Shown: positions 37,785-47,018, numbered from the stretch's first letter. The stretch is DNA of 64,000 bases from Ilyomonas sp965199845 (GCA_965199845.1 CBDATZ010000054.1:1068071-1132070), one strand, 5' to 3'. Notes: a model not told the origin generated them from the letters alone. Numbers and translations are program-made.

Positions 37785-38690
37785 ATGCCGGGCAAATGCA
37801 CTGTTATATATGTGATGTCTGATGTAAGGTCTGGCTCAACATTACTCGAAAACATTCTCTCCAAATCGGAAGAATCGGTTTCGGTAGGCGAGATGGCTTT
37901 GCTCAAAAATCATATGTTCCGCACAGGTCCCGGCGCCAAGTGGAACTGGAATTGTGCCTGCGGTTTGCCTCCGGTTGACTGCCCGTTCTGGAGTAACGTA
38001 TTAGCCGGAATCTCAGTTACAGACCCGCATTTTAATACAGCTGTGCAATGGAATTATCGTTCAAAAAAAATGTTTGCAGGTAGCATTTTTTCTGTCTTTA
38101 TAAAGAACAGACTGTTGCAATTGAATGATAAAAAGATAAACCAGGATACCGTTGCCACCAACAATAATTTATATCGAAATATCTTTACCCTATCAGGCAA
38201 AAAGTTTATAATTGATTCTTCCAAAGATCCTGTGCAGGCTTATCTTATCTACCTGAATAAACCAGCTGATTTTGATGTAAAAATCATCAGTTTAAAACGC
38301 GATTTGCGCGCTATTGCAGCTTCTAAAAGCAAGTGGAGTGTTGTAAATAATAAAAAGAAAAAATCGCTTACCAAATGGCTTTCCAACTCCCTGTTTTATA
38401 AAAAGATATGCACCGTTGTTACGCAGTTGGTAAACCCGGCAGATGTAATTACCCTTTCTTACGAAGACCTTGCAACCCACACACAACAACAGCTTGATGC
38501 TATAGTAAACGTTTGCGGCTTGCAACCTTATAAAGCGCCGGATTATATGGTGGTGGAAGACGATCATACAATTGCCGGTACACCGCAGCGGTTTACAAAA
38601 CGACCGATTGCTTACGATGGTTCCTGGAAATCGTTTTACGATAACAAACCGTTATTATCTTTTTTTGGTAAAATAATGAACGCGATATAA
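37785..38690 (+). CDS. Sulfotransferase family protein
   Basis: 301 residues. The PAPS 5'-phosphosulfate-binding loop is DVRSGSTLLENIL (about 13-25) and the 3'-phosphate-binding motif is ISLKRDLRAIAASKSKW (about 166-182), both in the right order. A cysteine-rich stretch CACGLPPVDCPFW lies at about 58-70. It probably sulfates a sugar of the polysaccharide exported by its neighbours. It is 2 bases from the flippase gene, so they share an operon. Confidence 0.88.
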   Translation: MPGKCTVIYVMSDVRSGSTLLENILSKSEESVSVGEMALLKNHMFRTGPGAKWNWNCACGLPPVDCPFWSNVLAGISVTDPHFNTAVQWNYRSKKMFAGSIFSVFIKNRLLQLNDKKINQDTVATNNNLYRNIFTLSGKKFIIDSSKDPVQAYLIYLNKPADFDVKIISLKRDLRAIAASKSKWSVVNNKKKKSLTKWLSNSLFYKKICTVVTQLVNPADVITLSYEDLATHTQQQLDAIVNVCGLQPYKAPDYMVVEDDHTIAGTPQRFTKRPIAYDGSWKSFYDNKPLLSFFGKIMNAI

Positions 38691-38691
38691 C

Positions 38692-40230
38692 ATGATGAAC
38701 AAACAAAAACTTGTGAAATCGGGTTTGTGGCAGCTGATGAACACGGCTGTTATCTTCATATCGCAATTAGGTTATTATGCCATTATGGCGAGGCTGATTG
38801 AAAACGCAAAAGCCGCTTTTGGTGTGCTGGCATTATTAAATGCTTGTATAAATTTTGGCAACGTAGTAGCAGAAGCCGGTATGGGCGATGCCTTGCTGCA
38901 ACGCAAAGTGGTTGAGCCCGGACACAAAAATGCAGCCTTGTATTATAGCATAGCAACGGCTGTATTTTTCTATATTGTCTTGTTCTTTTTAGCGCCAATC
39001 ATAGCTCATTTCTTCGATCAGCCAATACTTACGTTTAGCTTGCGCATGATTGGTCTTACTTTTATTTTATACTCATTAGGTTCGCCTTCCATTAATCTTT
39101 TACAGAAAGAATTTCAGTTTAAAAAAATCTTTTTCAGCGATAGCTTAAGCCTGCTGGCTTCCAACGTTTTGGGTATTTTTTTAGCATGGAAAGGCTTTGG
39201 CGTAATGTCGCTGGTTTACTCAACTTTATTCTACAATACAGCCAAGCTTATTATGCTTTGGATTATGGAACCATTGCCGTTACAAATGGGCGCTACCTTG
39301 CAGCACTGGAAAGATTTATTTAATTATGGAATGATTCTCACGCTGATCAGGATTACCAATTATTTCAATACATCGGGCATCAACTTTTTAATTGGAAAAT
39401 TAGTGCCAATTGGCGCATTAGGTATTTTTGAAAGATCGTCCAGAACCGTAAATCTGCCCGGCAGATACGTGGGTGATATTGTTCAGAAAATATCATTGCC
39501 CGCCATGATAAAGATTGAAACAACAGATGCGCTTTTTGTGATGTATTACAAAACGCTTTCGCTTCTTCATTCTATCTTAGTTCCGCTGTCTGTGTTCTTT
39601 GCGGTATTCAGCAAACCACTTGTCTTGATTTTATTAGGTCCGCGCTGGCTCGATGCGGTTGTGCCGCTTCACTTTATGTTCTTAGCATTACCGTTTCAGA
39701 TTGAAGCGCGCTTAGCTGATGGTGTGATGCGTGTAAAAGGTTTGCTGGTTGATAATTTAAAGCGTAAAATTCTGGCGATGTGTATTGTATTTGCCAGCAT
39801 TTTTGCCGGCAGTTATTATGCAGCGCCGTTGCAGGGAATTGCGGTCGGAATGCTGGCGGCAGCCATCACCAATTATTACATCATGATACTTACACTGCGC
39901 AATAAAGTGTTTCCGGACGATTGGAAAAAGCTTTTGTTGCGACCTTTTCTTAACGGAATTCCACTAACAATCTATCTGGTAATACCATCGTTTCTTATTT
40001 ACTTATTATGCTTATTTGTAACAAATAATGATGACGTAATTTCCTTTTTAATTACATGCAGTATTGTAGGCGGATTTTTAGCGTATTGTTTCTTTAAAAA
40101 GCCGAAATTGCTGGGTAAAGATTTTGCGCCGATACAAACGATACTGATGGAAATTATGAACAAGAAAAAACGGGGCGGAAAGAAACGCAAAACCGAAGAA
40201 CCGGAACTGGAAATGGCGCCTCGCGAATAA
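38692..40230 (+). CDS. Lipopolysaccharide/teichoic acid-type flippase (MOP superfamily)
   Basis: 512 residues with 12 to 14 membrane helices and the oligosaccharide flippase (Wzx) fold. The N-terminal helix region (WQLMNTAVIFISQLGYYAIM) and GLTFILYSLGSPSINLLQKE are typical. It probably moves undecaprenyl-linked repeat units to the periplasm. The C-terminal tail (about 490-512) is Lys/Arg-rich and cytoplasmic. ATG at 38695 is an alternative start. Follows the sulfotransferase with a one-base gap. Confidence 0.93.
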   Translation: MMNKQKLVKSGLWQLMNTAVIFISQLGYYAIMARLIENAKAAFGVLALLNACINFGNVVAEAGMGDALLQRKVVEPGHKNAALYYSIATAVFFYIVLFFLAPIIAHFFDQPILTFSLRMIGLTFILYSLGSPSINLLQKEFQFKKIFFSDSLSLLASNVLGIFLAWKGFGVMSLVYSTLFYNTAKLIMLWIMEPLPLQMGATLQHWKDLFNYGMILTLIRITNYFNTSGINFLIGKLVPIGALGIFERSSRTVNLPGRYVGDIVQKISLPAMIKIETTDALFVMYYKTLSLLHSILVPLSVFFAVFSKPLVLILLGPRWLDAVVPLHFMFLALPFQIEARLADGVMRVKGLLVDNLKRKILAMCIVFASIFAGSYYAAPLQGIAVGMLAAAITNYYIMILTLRNKVFPDDWKKLLLRPFLNGIPLTIYLVIPSFLIYLLCLFVTNNDDVISFLITCSIVGGFLAYCFFKKPKLLGKDFAPIQTILMEIMNKKKRGGKKRKTEEPELEMAPRE

Positions 40231-40283
40231 CGTAAAATTTTCGGCTAACATTCATAAATAAAATAACAGCCTAACTATACAAT

Positions 40284-41711
40284 ATGTTTAGCAGTCTCAA
40301 AGGTGTAATAAAGATTTTTAATTCTGTGCTTCTCATAGCAGCGTTAGCCGTTTCGCTGTACATGAACGATTCTACTTTCATTCTTATCGTTTTGTTGCCG
40401 ATTGTAATTTTAGATCGTTCTTTCCTTATTCCGTTATTATTTACCATTCCGGTAGTCGAAGGTGTGTACGCAACAGACACAACTTCTTCCAATTCAGAAA
40501 CCATTGCTATTGCCATGCTGGTGCCGGTATTGGGATATGATTTGGTAAGAAGAAATAAGAAGATGATTCCGTTTAAGATTGTGGCTTTATACCTGATCTT
40601 TATTGTAATGGTAATTGTTGGTTTTATTGTTTACAAACGTCATCCGGAAATCAGTAAAGCCATTGCTATTCCGGCTCACATGCCTTATGTGCCGGTGCTC
40701 GGACGGGTGCTGGCAAAAACATTAAAGATTACCTTCTTTCTTATTTATGTAAAATTGCTTATCAATTACGGCAAAGATTATATTTATGAAGCTCTGAAAT
40801 TATTCAGATCCTTATCGCCTTATATCATTCTAACCATTGCCGGTTATACATTAATGTTCGGAACGGTATCGCAAAAATTTGGCGGCGTAATACATTTTGG
40901 CGCTGCTTCGCATGGCGATTTTACCGCTTCGCTCGATGCGTTGTGCGTGTTTCTCTACTTAGCTTTATTTGAAAGGAGCAATCGTTATTTCGAAAAATTC
41001 ATGGCGTTAATTGCTATTGGCGCGTTGCTGTATCTCATCATGCAAATGGGTTCGCGTAATGGATTATTAAGCTTTGCTTTTGTAACCGTTCTTGGTGTTT
41101 TCCTGGTGATGAGAAACCGAAGCTGGACATTCCAGTTCCTGATTGTTGGCGGTGCTGCTATAGTCGGACTTAGCGCTTTGTACATCTTCCGGGATTCGCC
41201 AACCATACAACGTTTTATTTATGAAATGACCGTACAAAGCGGCGGTGAACGTGTGGATTACTGGTATGCCGGCGGACAAGCTATTAAAGATGCGCCTGTA
41301 TTGGGGCAAGGCGGCGACGAAACTGCATCGCTGTATTCTGTAGGTCGCTGGTCGCCAAATGTAGAAGATCACGTCATGCACAATACCTTTCTTGAAATTG
41401 CGGTTGAATATGGTTTGCTCGGGCTTACGTTTTATCTGATTTTTGTTTATACCATTATACGCTGGGGATATCAACAGGTGATGTATGCCATCAAAACAAA
41501 CGACCTGATTTTAGGTACGCCTGCCATTGCTTACACCGTTTCTATTATGGCGGGTATGTTCATCAGCCGCGTGTGGGATACAACGCTTTGGTATTACCTC
41601 GGGATTGTATTTGCGATTGGTATTTTGTGGATTGAACCATTAAAAGCAAAAGCCAAAACCTTTGTCAGAAGAAAAAAAGCGGCTTTATCTTCTCAATTAG
41701 CAACGGTGTAA
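40284..41711 (+). CDS. O-antigen ligase/polymerase family protein
   Basis: 475 residues with about 11 helices. The Wzy_C-type periplasmic loop is at about 315-385: GGERVDYWYAGGQAIKDAPV, LGQGGDETASL and HNTFLEIAVEYGLLGLTFYL. The H-x-x-x-L-E...G-L-x-G pattern is the mark of O-antigen ligases and polymerases; here a polymerase role fits the neighbouring flippase and Wzc-like protein. Last gene of the export module. Confidence 0.92.
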   Translation: MFSSLKGVIKIFNSVLLIAALAVSLYMNDSTFILIVLLPIVILDRSFLIPLLFTIPVVEGVYATDTTSSNSETIAIAMLVPVLGYDLVRRNKKMIPFKIVALYLIFIVMVIVGFIVYKRHPEISKAIAIPAHMPYVPVLGRVLAKTLKITFFLIYVKLLINYGKDYIYEALKLFRSLSPYIILTIAGYTLMFGTVSQKFGGVIHFGAASHGDFTASLDALCVFLYLALFERSNRYFEKFMALIAIGALLYLIMQMGSRNGLLSFAFVTVLGVFLVMRNRSWTFQFLIVGGAAIVGLSALYIFRDSPTIQRFIYEMTVQSGGERVDYWYAGGQAIKDAPVLGQGGDETASLYSVGRWSPNVEDHVMHNTFLEIAVEYGLLGLTFYLIFVYTIIRWGYQQVMYAIKTNDLILGTPAIAYTVSIMAGMFISRVWDTTLWYYLGIVFAIGILWIEPLKAKAKTFVRRKKAALSSQLATV

Positions 41712-41745
41712 TGAGATAGTTGTGTGCTATTTTTAAGACCATTCT

Positions 41746-42558
41746 ATGTTTGAACTATTTACAAAACGACATAAAAGAATTGACGTAAAAGGCGACAGCA
41801 TTTTTATTGACAATCAAAAAGAAAATATCGGAAAAGCGTTTGAACTTGAAACAGTTTTTAGTTTAACAATACCAACACCAGAAATTAAACTTTACGAAAA
41901 CCAAAACTTAATTCACACATTTCGTATTGACACTTTACAAAGCAATTCAGATTTGACAGGTCAATTTTTGCACAGTTCAATTAGAATTTTGGCAAATAGT
42001 GGAGTAATGATTGATGGAATAATCTCAAAAAGCAATACAAACTATTCTCAATGGACAGACAATGACTACGAGGCTGTAAGATTTCAACCTTTTTACTTGT
42101 TAGATAAAAACGAAAACAATATTGCACTAAAAGGCAAGGGACTTTTTGAACGTGGCTTGCATTTCACTGGAACAGTTACACCAAGAGGAGTGAGAAATAT
42201 TTGCGTTTGCGACAGTTGTAATTTAAGTTTTACCATACAGCATTTTCATTCAGGTTTTTCGGAGTTGCAATATTTCTATTCAACAGATAGCAAGGAAACT
42301 TTGATAGTTCCTTATTACGCAATTGAAAATATGCCTACACAATTACAAACGACTATTGAGGAAAGTAAACTTGAAATTATTGAGGAAAAATTACCAAAAC
42401 CATCTAACGCTTTAGGCACATTTCGCTATTACAATTCTTTCAAATGTCCACATTGTTTAACAGCTTATATTGACTTTGAAAAGTATAGAGAAATGCGACC
42501 AAAAGAATATTATGGCAACACTTATATTAATCAAAATCCCAAACAATGGACAGACTAA
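41746..42558 (+). CDS. Hypothetical protein with two zinc-ribbon Cys pairs
   Basis: 270 residues, no membrane helix. Cys pairs CVCDSCNLSF (about 151-160) and FKCPHCLTAY (about 236-245) suggest two zinc ribbons or one split one; the rest is mixed alpha/beta. I do not recognise the family. It is A/T-rich in codon use and sits 34 bases after the polysaccharide operon, followed by a palindromic spacer, so it looks acquired. Confidence 0.65.
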   Translation: MFELFTKRHKRIDVKGDSIFIDNQKENIGKAFELETVFSLTIPTPEIKLYENQNLIHTFRIDTLQSNSDLTGQFLHSSIRILANSGVMIDGIISKSNTNYSQWTDNDYEAVRFQPFYLLDKNENNIALKGKGLFERGLHFTGTVTPRGVRNICVCDSCNLSFTIQHFHSGFSELQYFYSTDSKETLIVPYYAIENMPTQLQTTIEESKLEIIEEKLPKPSNALGTFRYYNSFKCPHCLTAYIDFEKYREMRPKEYYGNTYINQNPKQWTD

Positions 42559-42728
42559 AACGGCAGCAAACATTGGTTTGGCAATAATGGGCTGAAGTGC
42601 AAAATTTGAGCTTTGGAATTGTATTAAACATGGGTGCAAAACTGAACGTTTGTGCGTTGAATGTTTGCCACAAACACAAAGCCGGCGGGCATTGTGCATC
42701 ATACTAACATATTTAAAAGGTTGACATA
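42559..42728. repeat. Palindromic spacer between two accessory genes
   Basis: GCAAACATT (42566-42574) recurs inverted as AATGTTTGC (42660-42668), 85 bases apart; GTTTGTG (42648-42654) pairs with CACAAAC (42669-42675). The spacer can therefore fold back on itself as an imperfect palindrome. It resembles the recombination sites between gene cassettes, but no integrase is in the window. Confidence 0.4.
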
Positions 42729-43244
42729 ATGGAAACGGAAGAAAGACCAAAAATCAAACTCAATCTTTCACCACTCGACAAGTCATTAGAAATGACAAGT
42801 AAAATATTTTTAGTTATTATTTGGGGTTTGATAATTTATACATTTTTAAAATTGCCGGCAACAATTCCAACTCATTTCAATGCTTTGGGACAAGCGGATG
42901 GTTATGGTAACAAAACAACACTTGTAATTTTACCAATACTGGCAACAATCATTTATTTTGGTTTAATACAACTGAATAAATATCCTCACATCTTCAATTA
43001 TATTACAAAAATCACTGACGACAATGCTCAAAAACAATATACGATTGCGACGAGATTATTGCGATTTTTGAAGTTGGCAATTTTGTTGATTTTTTCTTTG
43101 ATTATTCTTTTCACTTACCTGACAACAATCGGAGTAACAAATGGATTGGGATTTTGGTTCTTACCGTTGGCTGAAGGACTATTGCTGATTCCGGTAATTG
43201 TTTCGATAAGCAAGTCATTGAAAAAGGAAAATAAGGTAACTTAA
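42729..43244 (+). CDS. DUF1648 domain membrane protein
   Basis: 171 residues with four membrane helices (about 24-42, 58-78, 107-130, 140-160). The N-terminal part LPATIPTHFNALGQADGYGN is the DUF1648 signature found in SdpI-like and related membrane proteins. Function unknown. A cytoplasmic basic tail ends SKSLKKENKVT. It is flanked by a palindromic spacer upstream and short repeats downstream, pointing to a mobile or inserted gene. Confidence 0.8.
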   Translation: METEERPKIKLNLSPLDKSLEMTSKIFLVIIWGLIIYTFLKLPATIPTHFNALGQADGYGNKTTLVILPILATIIYFGLIQLNKYPHIFNYITKITDDNAQKQYTIATRLLRFLKLAILLIFSLIILFTYLTTIGVTNGLGFWFLPLAEGLLLIPVIVSISKSLKKENKVT

Positions 43245-43363
43245 TAAGCACAAACGCACAACCATCGCCGGTTACACTGATTGAACATAGTTACAATTAT
43301 TGAATTGTTATCAATGCAACAAAACAAACTCTTCAAATCTTACCAGAATTTTACTTGTATTTC

Positions 43364-43450
43364 TCTTGTCTCTTGAACCATGATTCTTGAATCTTAAAAC
43401 TTGTATTCTTGTCTCTTAAAACTTGAACCTTGTCTTCTTGTCTCTTGAAC
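43364..43450. repeat. Low-complexity repeat of TCTTGTCTCTTGAAC type
   Basis: The unit TCTTGTCTCTTGAAC occurs at 43364-43378 and 43436-43450, and as TCTTGTCTCTTAAA at 43407-43420, with related CTTGAATCTTAAAACTTG pieces between. It lies just downstream of the asparaginase-type gene on the minus strand. No function known. Confidence 0.6.
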
Positions 43451-43458
43451 TTAATTTG

Positions 43459-44406
43459 TTATTTATAAATCGCTACGTCAAATAAATCTTTATTATTTCT
43501 CGCTGCGCGATACATGCCTTCGCTGTTAAAAAGCATGCTTACATTGCCTTTTGCATCTACGCCAATCATTCCGCCTTCACCATTAATTTTTACCAGTTTA
43601 TCATTTACAACAATGTCCATCGCTTCCTGTAACGGCAAGCCTTTATATTCCATTAAGCAACTTACATCGTAAGCCGCCACACTCCTGATAAACATTTCGC
43701 CATGACCTGTACAACTAATGGCGCAGGTTGCATTGTTTGCATACGTGCCGCAGCCAATAACCGGGCTATCGCCAATACGACCATATTTTTTATTTGTCAT
43801 GCCGCCGGTGCTGGTTGCTGCTGCTATATTGCCGTTTACATCGCAAGCCACAGCGCCAACCGTTCCGAATTTTTTGTCGCGCATCAGTTCTTCCAATTGC
43901 TGGTTTGTATGGTCTAACGAATAATTATCCGAATCGCGGATTGCTTTCCATTGGTCGTAACGGAATTGTGAGAAAAAGTATTCATCCGGTTCCAGCTTAA
44001 TTCCTTGTTTGATAGCAAAATCATTCGCGCCTTTTCCGCTTAAAAATACATGATTGCTGTGCTGCATTACTTCGGCAGCCAGTTCTATAGGATTGCGAAC
44101 GCTACGTACACCGGCAACAGCGCCCGCCATCAGGTTGCTGCCATCCATAATAGCGGCATCCATTTCCTGCACGCCTTTCTTTGTAAATACAGAACCACGA
44201 CCGGCATTAAACAGAATATTATCTTCTAAAATAACTAATGCCGCTTTTACCGCATTTACCGCAAGTCCGCCTTCTTTCAATACAGCGTAACCGGCATTCA
44301 CAGCGGCTTCCAAACCTGCGAGGTAAGCGGCTTCCAACTGCGGCGTCATGTCTTGTTTTAAGATGGTTCCGGCGCCGCCATGTATGGCTATGGTAAATGT
44401 ATTCAT
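43459..44406 (-). CDS. Isoaspartyl peptidase / L-asparaginase (Ntn hydrolase)
   Basis: 315 residues, the plant-type asparaginase family. N-terminal IAIHGGAGTILK, GRGSVFTKKGVQEMDAAIMD, and the autocleavage site KKFGTVGAVACD, where Thr in GTVGAVA (about 180) becomes the catalytic nucleophile of the mature beta chain; then TGGMTNKKYGRIGDSPVIGC and STGHGE-like CTGHGEMFIRSVAAYD. It hydrolyses isoaspartyl dipeptides and asparagine. No signal peptide, so cytoplasmic. Confidence 0.96.
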   Translation of the reverse strand: MNTFTIAIHGGAGTILKQDMTPQLEAAYLAGLEAAVNAGYAVLKEGGLAVNAVKAALVILEDNILFNAGRGSVFTKKGVQEMDAAIMDGSNLMAGAVAGVRSVRNPIELAAEVMQHSNHVFLSGKGANDFAIKQGIKLEPDEYFFSQFRYDQWKAIRDSDNYSLDHTNQQLEELMRDKKFGTVGAVACDVNGNIAAATSTGGMTNKKYGRIGDSPVIGCGTYANNATCAISCTGHGEMFIRSVAAYDVSCLMEYKGLPLQEAMDIVVNDKLVKINGEGGMIGVDAKGNVSMLFNSEGMYRAARNNKDLFDVAIYK

Positions 44407-44549
44407 GCGTGATTTTTAGAGATGAAAATGCAATTTACTGATAAAGATTTTATACAAAATGAGATGTGGATTTGAAGATAATACAATTGCTATTTGATAG
44501 GATTTAAAAACAAGCTTTCAAAAGACTCTTCGTATAACTCAATGTTTTC

Positions 44550-44654
44550 TGTGGTTTAAAAGAGTTCAATTGATAACAAAGCGTACAAGTGAGTGACACA
44601 ACGATGCTAAACCGGAGTTATAACAGCCCGTAACATAAAACTGTATTTTGTATT
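44550..44654. repeat. Dispersed repeat of about 105 bp, copy A
   Basis: This stretch aligns over its whole length with 57368-57471 with one single-base gap and roughly three-quarters identity. Best-conserved blocks are CAACGATGCT, GCCCGTAACATAAAA and TGTATTTTGTATT. It lies between the asparaginase and the heptose kinase genes and contains no ORF. Confidence 0.75.
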
Positions 44655-44690
44655 CAAAACTACAAACTCATAAGCCGAAATTTCTAACTT

Positions 44691-45704
44691 CTACTGGCAA
44701 AGTAACACTCTGCATTCATCGAGAAGAAGTTGCCTGTCAATCGCAATTGTACCCACACCTTCGCACACAATACCACCGGCAACATTGGCTATTTCGGCAG
44801 CCAGCGTAATGTCTCTGGTAACCGCATAAATTACCGATACCACAGCAATAACCGTATCGCCGGCGCCGCTTACGTCGGCAATGTTGCGGATATGTGTCGG
44901 GATGATTTTTGCATAGTTTCCTTTCTGAAAAAATAAGCCGTGTTCCGACAAGGTTACAAGCGAGATCCGATGATGCAATTGCTCGTGAAGCTGGTGATGT
45001 ATGTGCCGTAAACTGTCTTCGGTTATTTCGGTATGAAGAAGATTGAGACCTTCTCTTACTTCTTTTACATTTGGCTTAAAAATGTTGACTTCTTTATAAG
45101 CAAAAAAGTTCTTTCGCTTCGGGTCGGCCATTGTGGCAATGTTATGTTCTTTACACACCGCAATGATAGACTGGATAAGGCTTTCGGTTAATACGCCTTT
45201 ATTATAATCTTCAAAAATAACAACAGCCGGCTGGTAACGTTTTACGAAGCCGATGAAGTTGTGTAATAGTTTTTCTTCGTCTTCATTTGATATATCATTT
45301 GTAACCTCAGAATCGAGACGAAGCATTTGCTGGTTTCTGCCAATGATGCGGATTTTATTTGTTGTGAGTCTTTCGCTGCTGCGCAAAATATATTTGGTAT
45401 CAATGTGTTCTTCCTGCAACAGGTTGAGTAATATTTCGGCATCATCATCTTCTCCGATAACGCTGAATAAAGTGGTTTCTGCACCGAGCGAAACTGTATT
45501 GAGCGCCACATTTCCGGCACCACCAATACGATGTTCTTTTTTATGCAAAGCCACAACCGGCACCGGGCCTTCGGGCGATATTCTTTCAACACTTCCCCAC
45601 CAATACGTATCGAGCATAACATCACCAATTACGGCTACGCGCAGGTTGGAAATATCAGTAAACAACTGCTCAAAATCTGCCATCGGAACTTTTACATCCT
45701 CCAT
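44691..45704 (-). CDS. D-glycero-beta-D-manno-heptose-7-phosphate kinase (HldE kinase domain, PfkB family)
   Basis: 337 residues with only the kinase part of HldE/RfaE1. PfkB motifs: EHRIGGAGNVALNTVSLGAE (about 57-76), PSYVLGG-like NKGVLTESL, the catalytic ADVSGAGDTVIAVVS (about 280) with the GAGD anion hole, and an N-terminal FTDISNLRVAVIGDVMLDTY. It phosphorylates heptose 7-phosphate at C1 for ADP-heptose, the LPS core precursor. The adenylyltransferase half is not fused here. Confidence 0.92.
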   Translation of the reverse strand: MEDVKVPMADFEQLFTDISNLRVAVIGDVMLDTYWWGSVERISPEGPVPVVALHKKEHRIGGAGNVALNTVSLGAETTLFSVIGEDDDAEILLNLLQEEHIDTKYILRSSERLTTNKIRIIGRNQQMLRLDSEVTNDISNEDEEKLLHNFIGFVKRYQPAVVIFEDYNKGVLTESLIQSIIAVCKEHNIATMADPKRKNFFAYKEVNIFKPNVKEVREGLNLLHTEITEDSLRHIHHQLHEQLHHRISLVTLSEHGLFFQKGNYAKIIPTHIRNIADVSGAGDTVIAVVSVIYAVTRDITLAAEIANVAGGIVCEGVGTIAIDRQLLLDECRVLLCQ

Positions 45705-45810
45705 GTCTATAATCGTGTTCTGTTGTTTGATGAATTGTTTTATTACAATAAAATATTTAAAAATAAAAAGGAAGAACAGCGAATGTATCCTTATGGTTTT
45801 ACGTTTGAAT

Positions 45811-47004
45811 TTACTTACTCAAATGCATACTGCGCTCTTTATACAAAGTGCGGAAATAGGGATCGCGCAGGTCTTTGATGAAGCGAATGGCTTCGCCGGT
45901 ACTTTTCATTTCAGGACCTAATTCTTTATTGACATTCGGAAATTTATTAAAGCTGAAAACAGGTTCTTTTATGGCAAAACCTTCAAGCTTTTTTTCTATC
46001 GTAAAATCTTTAAGTTTAGCGGCGCCAAGCATTACTTTGGTGGCGATATTTAAGTAAGGAATCTGGTATGCTTTGGCGATGAAAGGCGTGGTGCGGCTGG
46101 CTCTGGGGTTGGCTTCTATCACAAATACATTGCTGTCTTTAATGGCAAACTGGATGTTGATTAAGCCCCGGATATCTAATGCCCGCGCAATTTTTTCAGC
46201 GTAAAATTCCATGGTTGTAATTACGAGCGGCGTAAGGTTAAACGCAGGTAAAACCGCATTGCTGTCGCCGCTATGAATGCCAGCGGGTTCTATATGTTCC
46301 ATCACGCCCATAACATGAAAATCGTCACCATCAAAAATGGCATCAATTTCGGCTTCCTGGCAACGGTCTAAGAAATGATCTATCAGTATTTTGTTGTTGG
46401 GAATATGTTTTAATAAACTAACAACCGCTGTTTCTACTTCATCATCATTAATCACAATTCTCATGCGCTGTCCGCCTAATACATAACTTGGTCTTACCAA
46501 TACCGGGTAACCTACCAGGTTGGCAACTTCGATGGCTTCATCAGCCGTAAAAGCGGTTCCGTATTGCGGGTACGGAATATCAAGTTCTTTCAGCATATCG
46601 CTGAAGCGGCCGCGGTCTTCGGCAATGTCCATATTATCGAACGATGTACCGATAATTTTAATTCCTTTTGCACTCAGACGTTTGGCTAGTTTTAAAGCGG
46701 TTTGTCCGCCCAGTTGCACAATTACGCCTTCCGGCTTTTCCAGTTCAATAATTTCCCACAAATGTTCCCAGTAAACCGGCTCGAAGTACAACTTGTCGGC
46801 AATATCAAAATCGGTCGAAACGGTTTCGGGATTGCAGTTAATCATAATCGCTTCATAACCACACTCCTTGATGGCAAGTAAGCCGTGTACGCAACAATAA
46901 TCAAACTCGATGCCCTGACCAATTCTGTTAGGGCCGCTTCCTAAAACAATAATTTTTTTCTTCTGCGACGGGATGGATTCGTTATAAGAAATTGTACTGC
47001 TCAT
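45811..47004 (-). CDS. Stand-alone C-terminal half of carbamoyl phosphate synthase large subunit
   Basis: 397 residues from ATG 47004. It begins where the second synthetase unit of CarB begins (KKIIVLGSGPNRIGQGIEFD, about 14-33), has MINCNPETVSTDFD, the ATP-grasp segments LVRPSYVLGGQRMRIVI and GLINIQFAIKDSNVFVIEANPRASRT, and ends near LGPEMKSTGEAI, with no MGS-like allosteric domain. The N-terminal half of CarB is absent from the neighbourhood. It may pair with a separately encoded N-terminal half, or be a paralog; a promoter 15 bases upstream favours a real, independent gene. Confidence 0.85.
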   Translation of the reverse strand: MSSTISYNESIPSQKKKIIVLGSGPNRIGQGIEFDYCCVHGLLAIKECGYEAIMINCNPETVSTDFDIADKLYFEPVYWEHLWEIIELEKPEGVIVQLGGQTALKLAKRLSAKGIKIIGTSFDNMDIAEDRGRFSDMLKELDIPYPQYGTAFTADEAIEVANLVGYPVLVRPSYVLGGQRMRIVINDDEVETAVVSLLKHIPNNKILIDHFLDRCQEAEIDAIFDGDDFHVMGVMEHIEPAGIHSGDSNAVLPAFNLTPLVITTMEFYAEKIARALDIRGLINIQFAIKDSNVFVIEANPRASRTTPFIAKAYQIPYLNIATKVMLGAAKLKDFTIEKKLEGFAIKEPVFSFNKFPNVNKELGPEMKSTGEAIRFIKDLRDPYFRTLYKERSMHLSK

Positions 47005-47018
47005 AGTAGAAAATTGCG

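Noticed and set aside
45253..45921. 222-codon plus-strand ORF overlapping the heptose kinase and carB-like genes
   Set aside because: Antisense to two well-supported genes; the reading is Ser/Thr-rich shadow translation.
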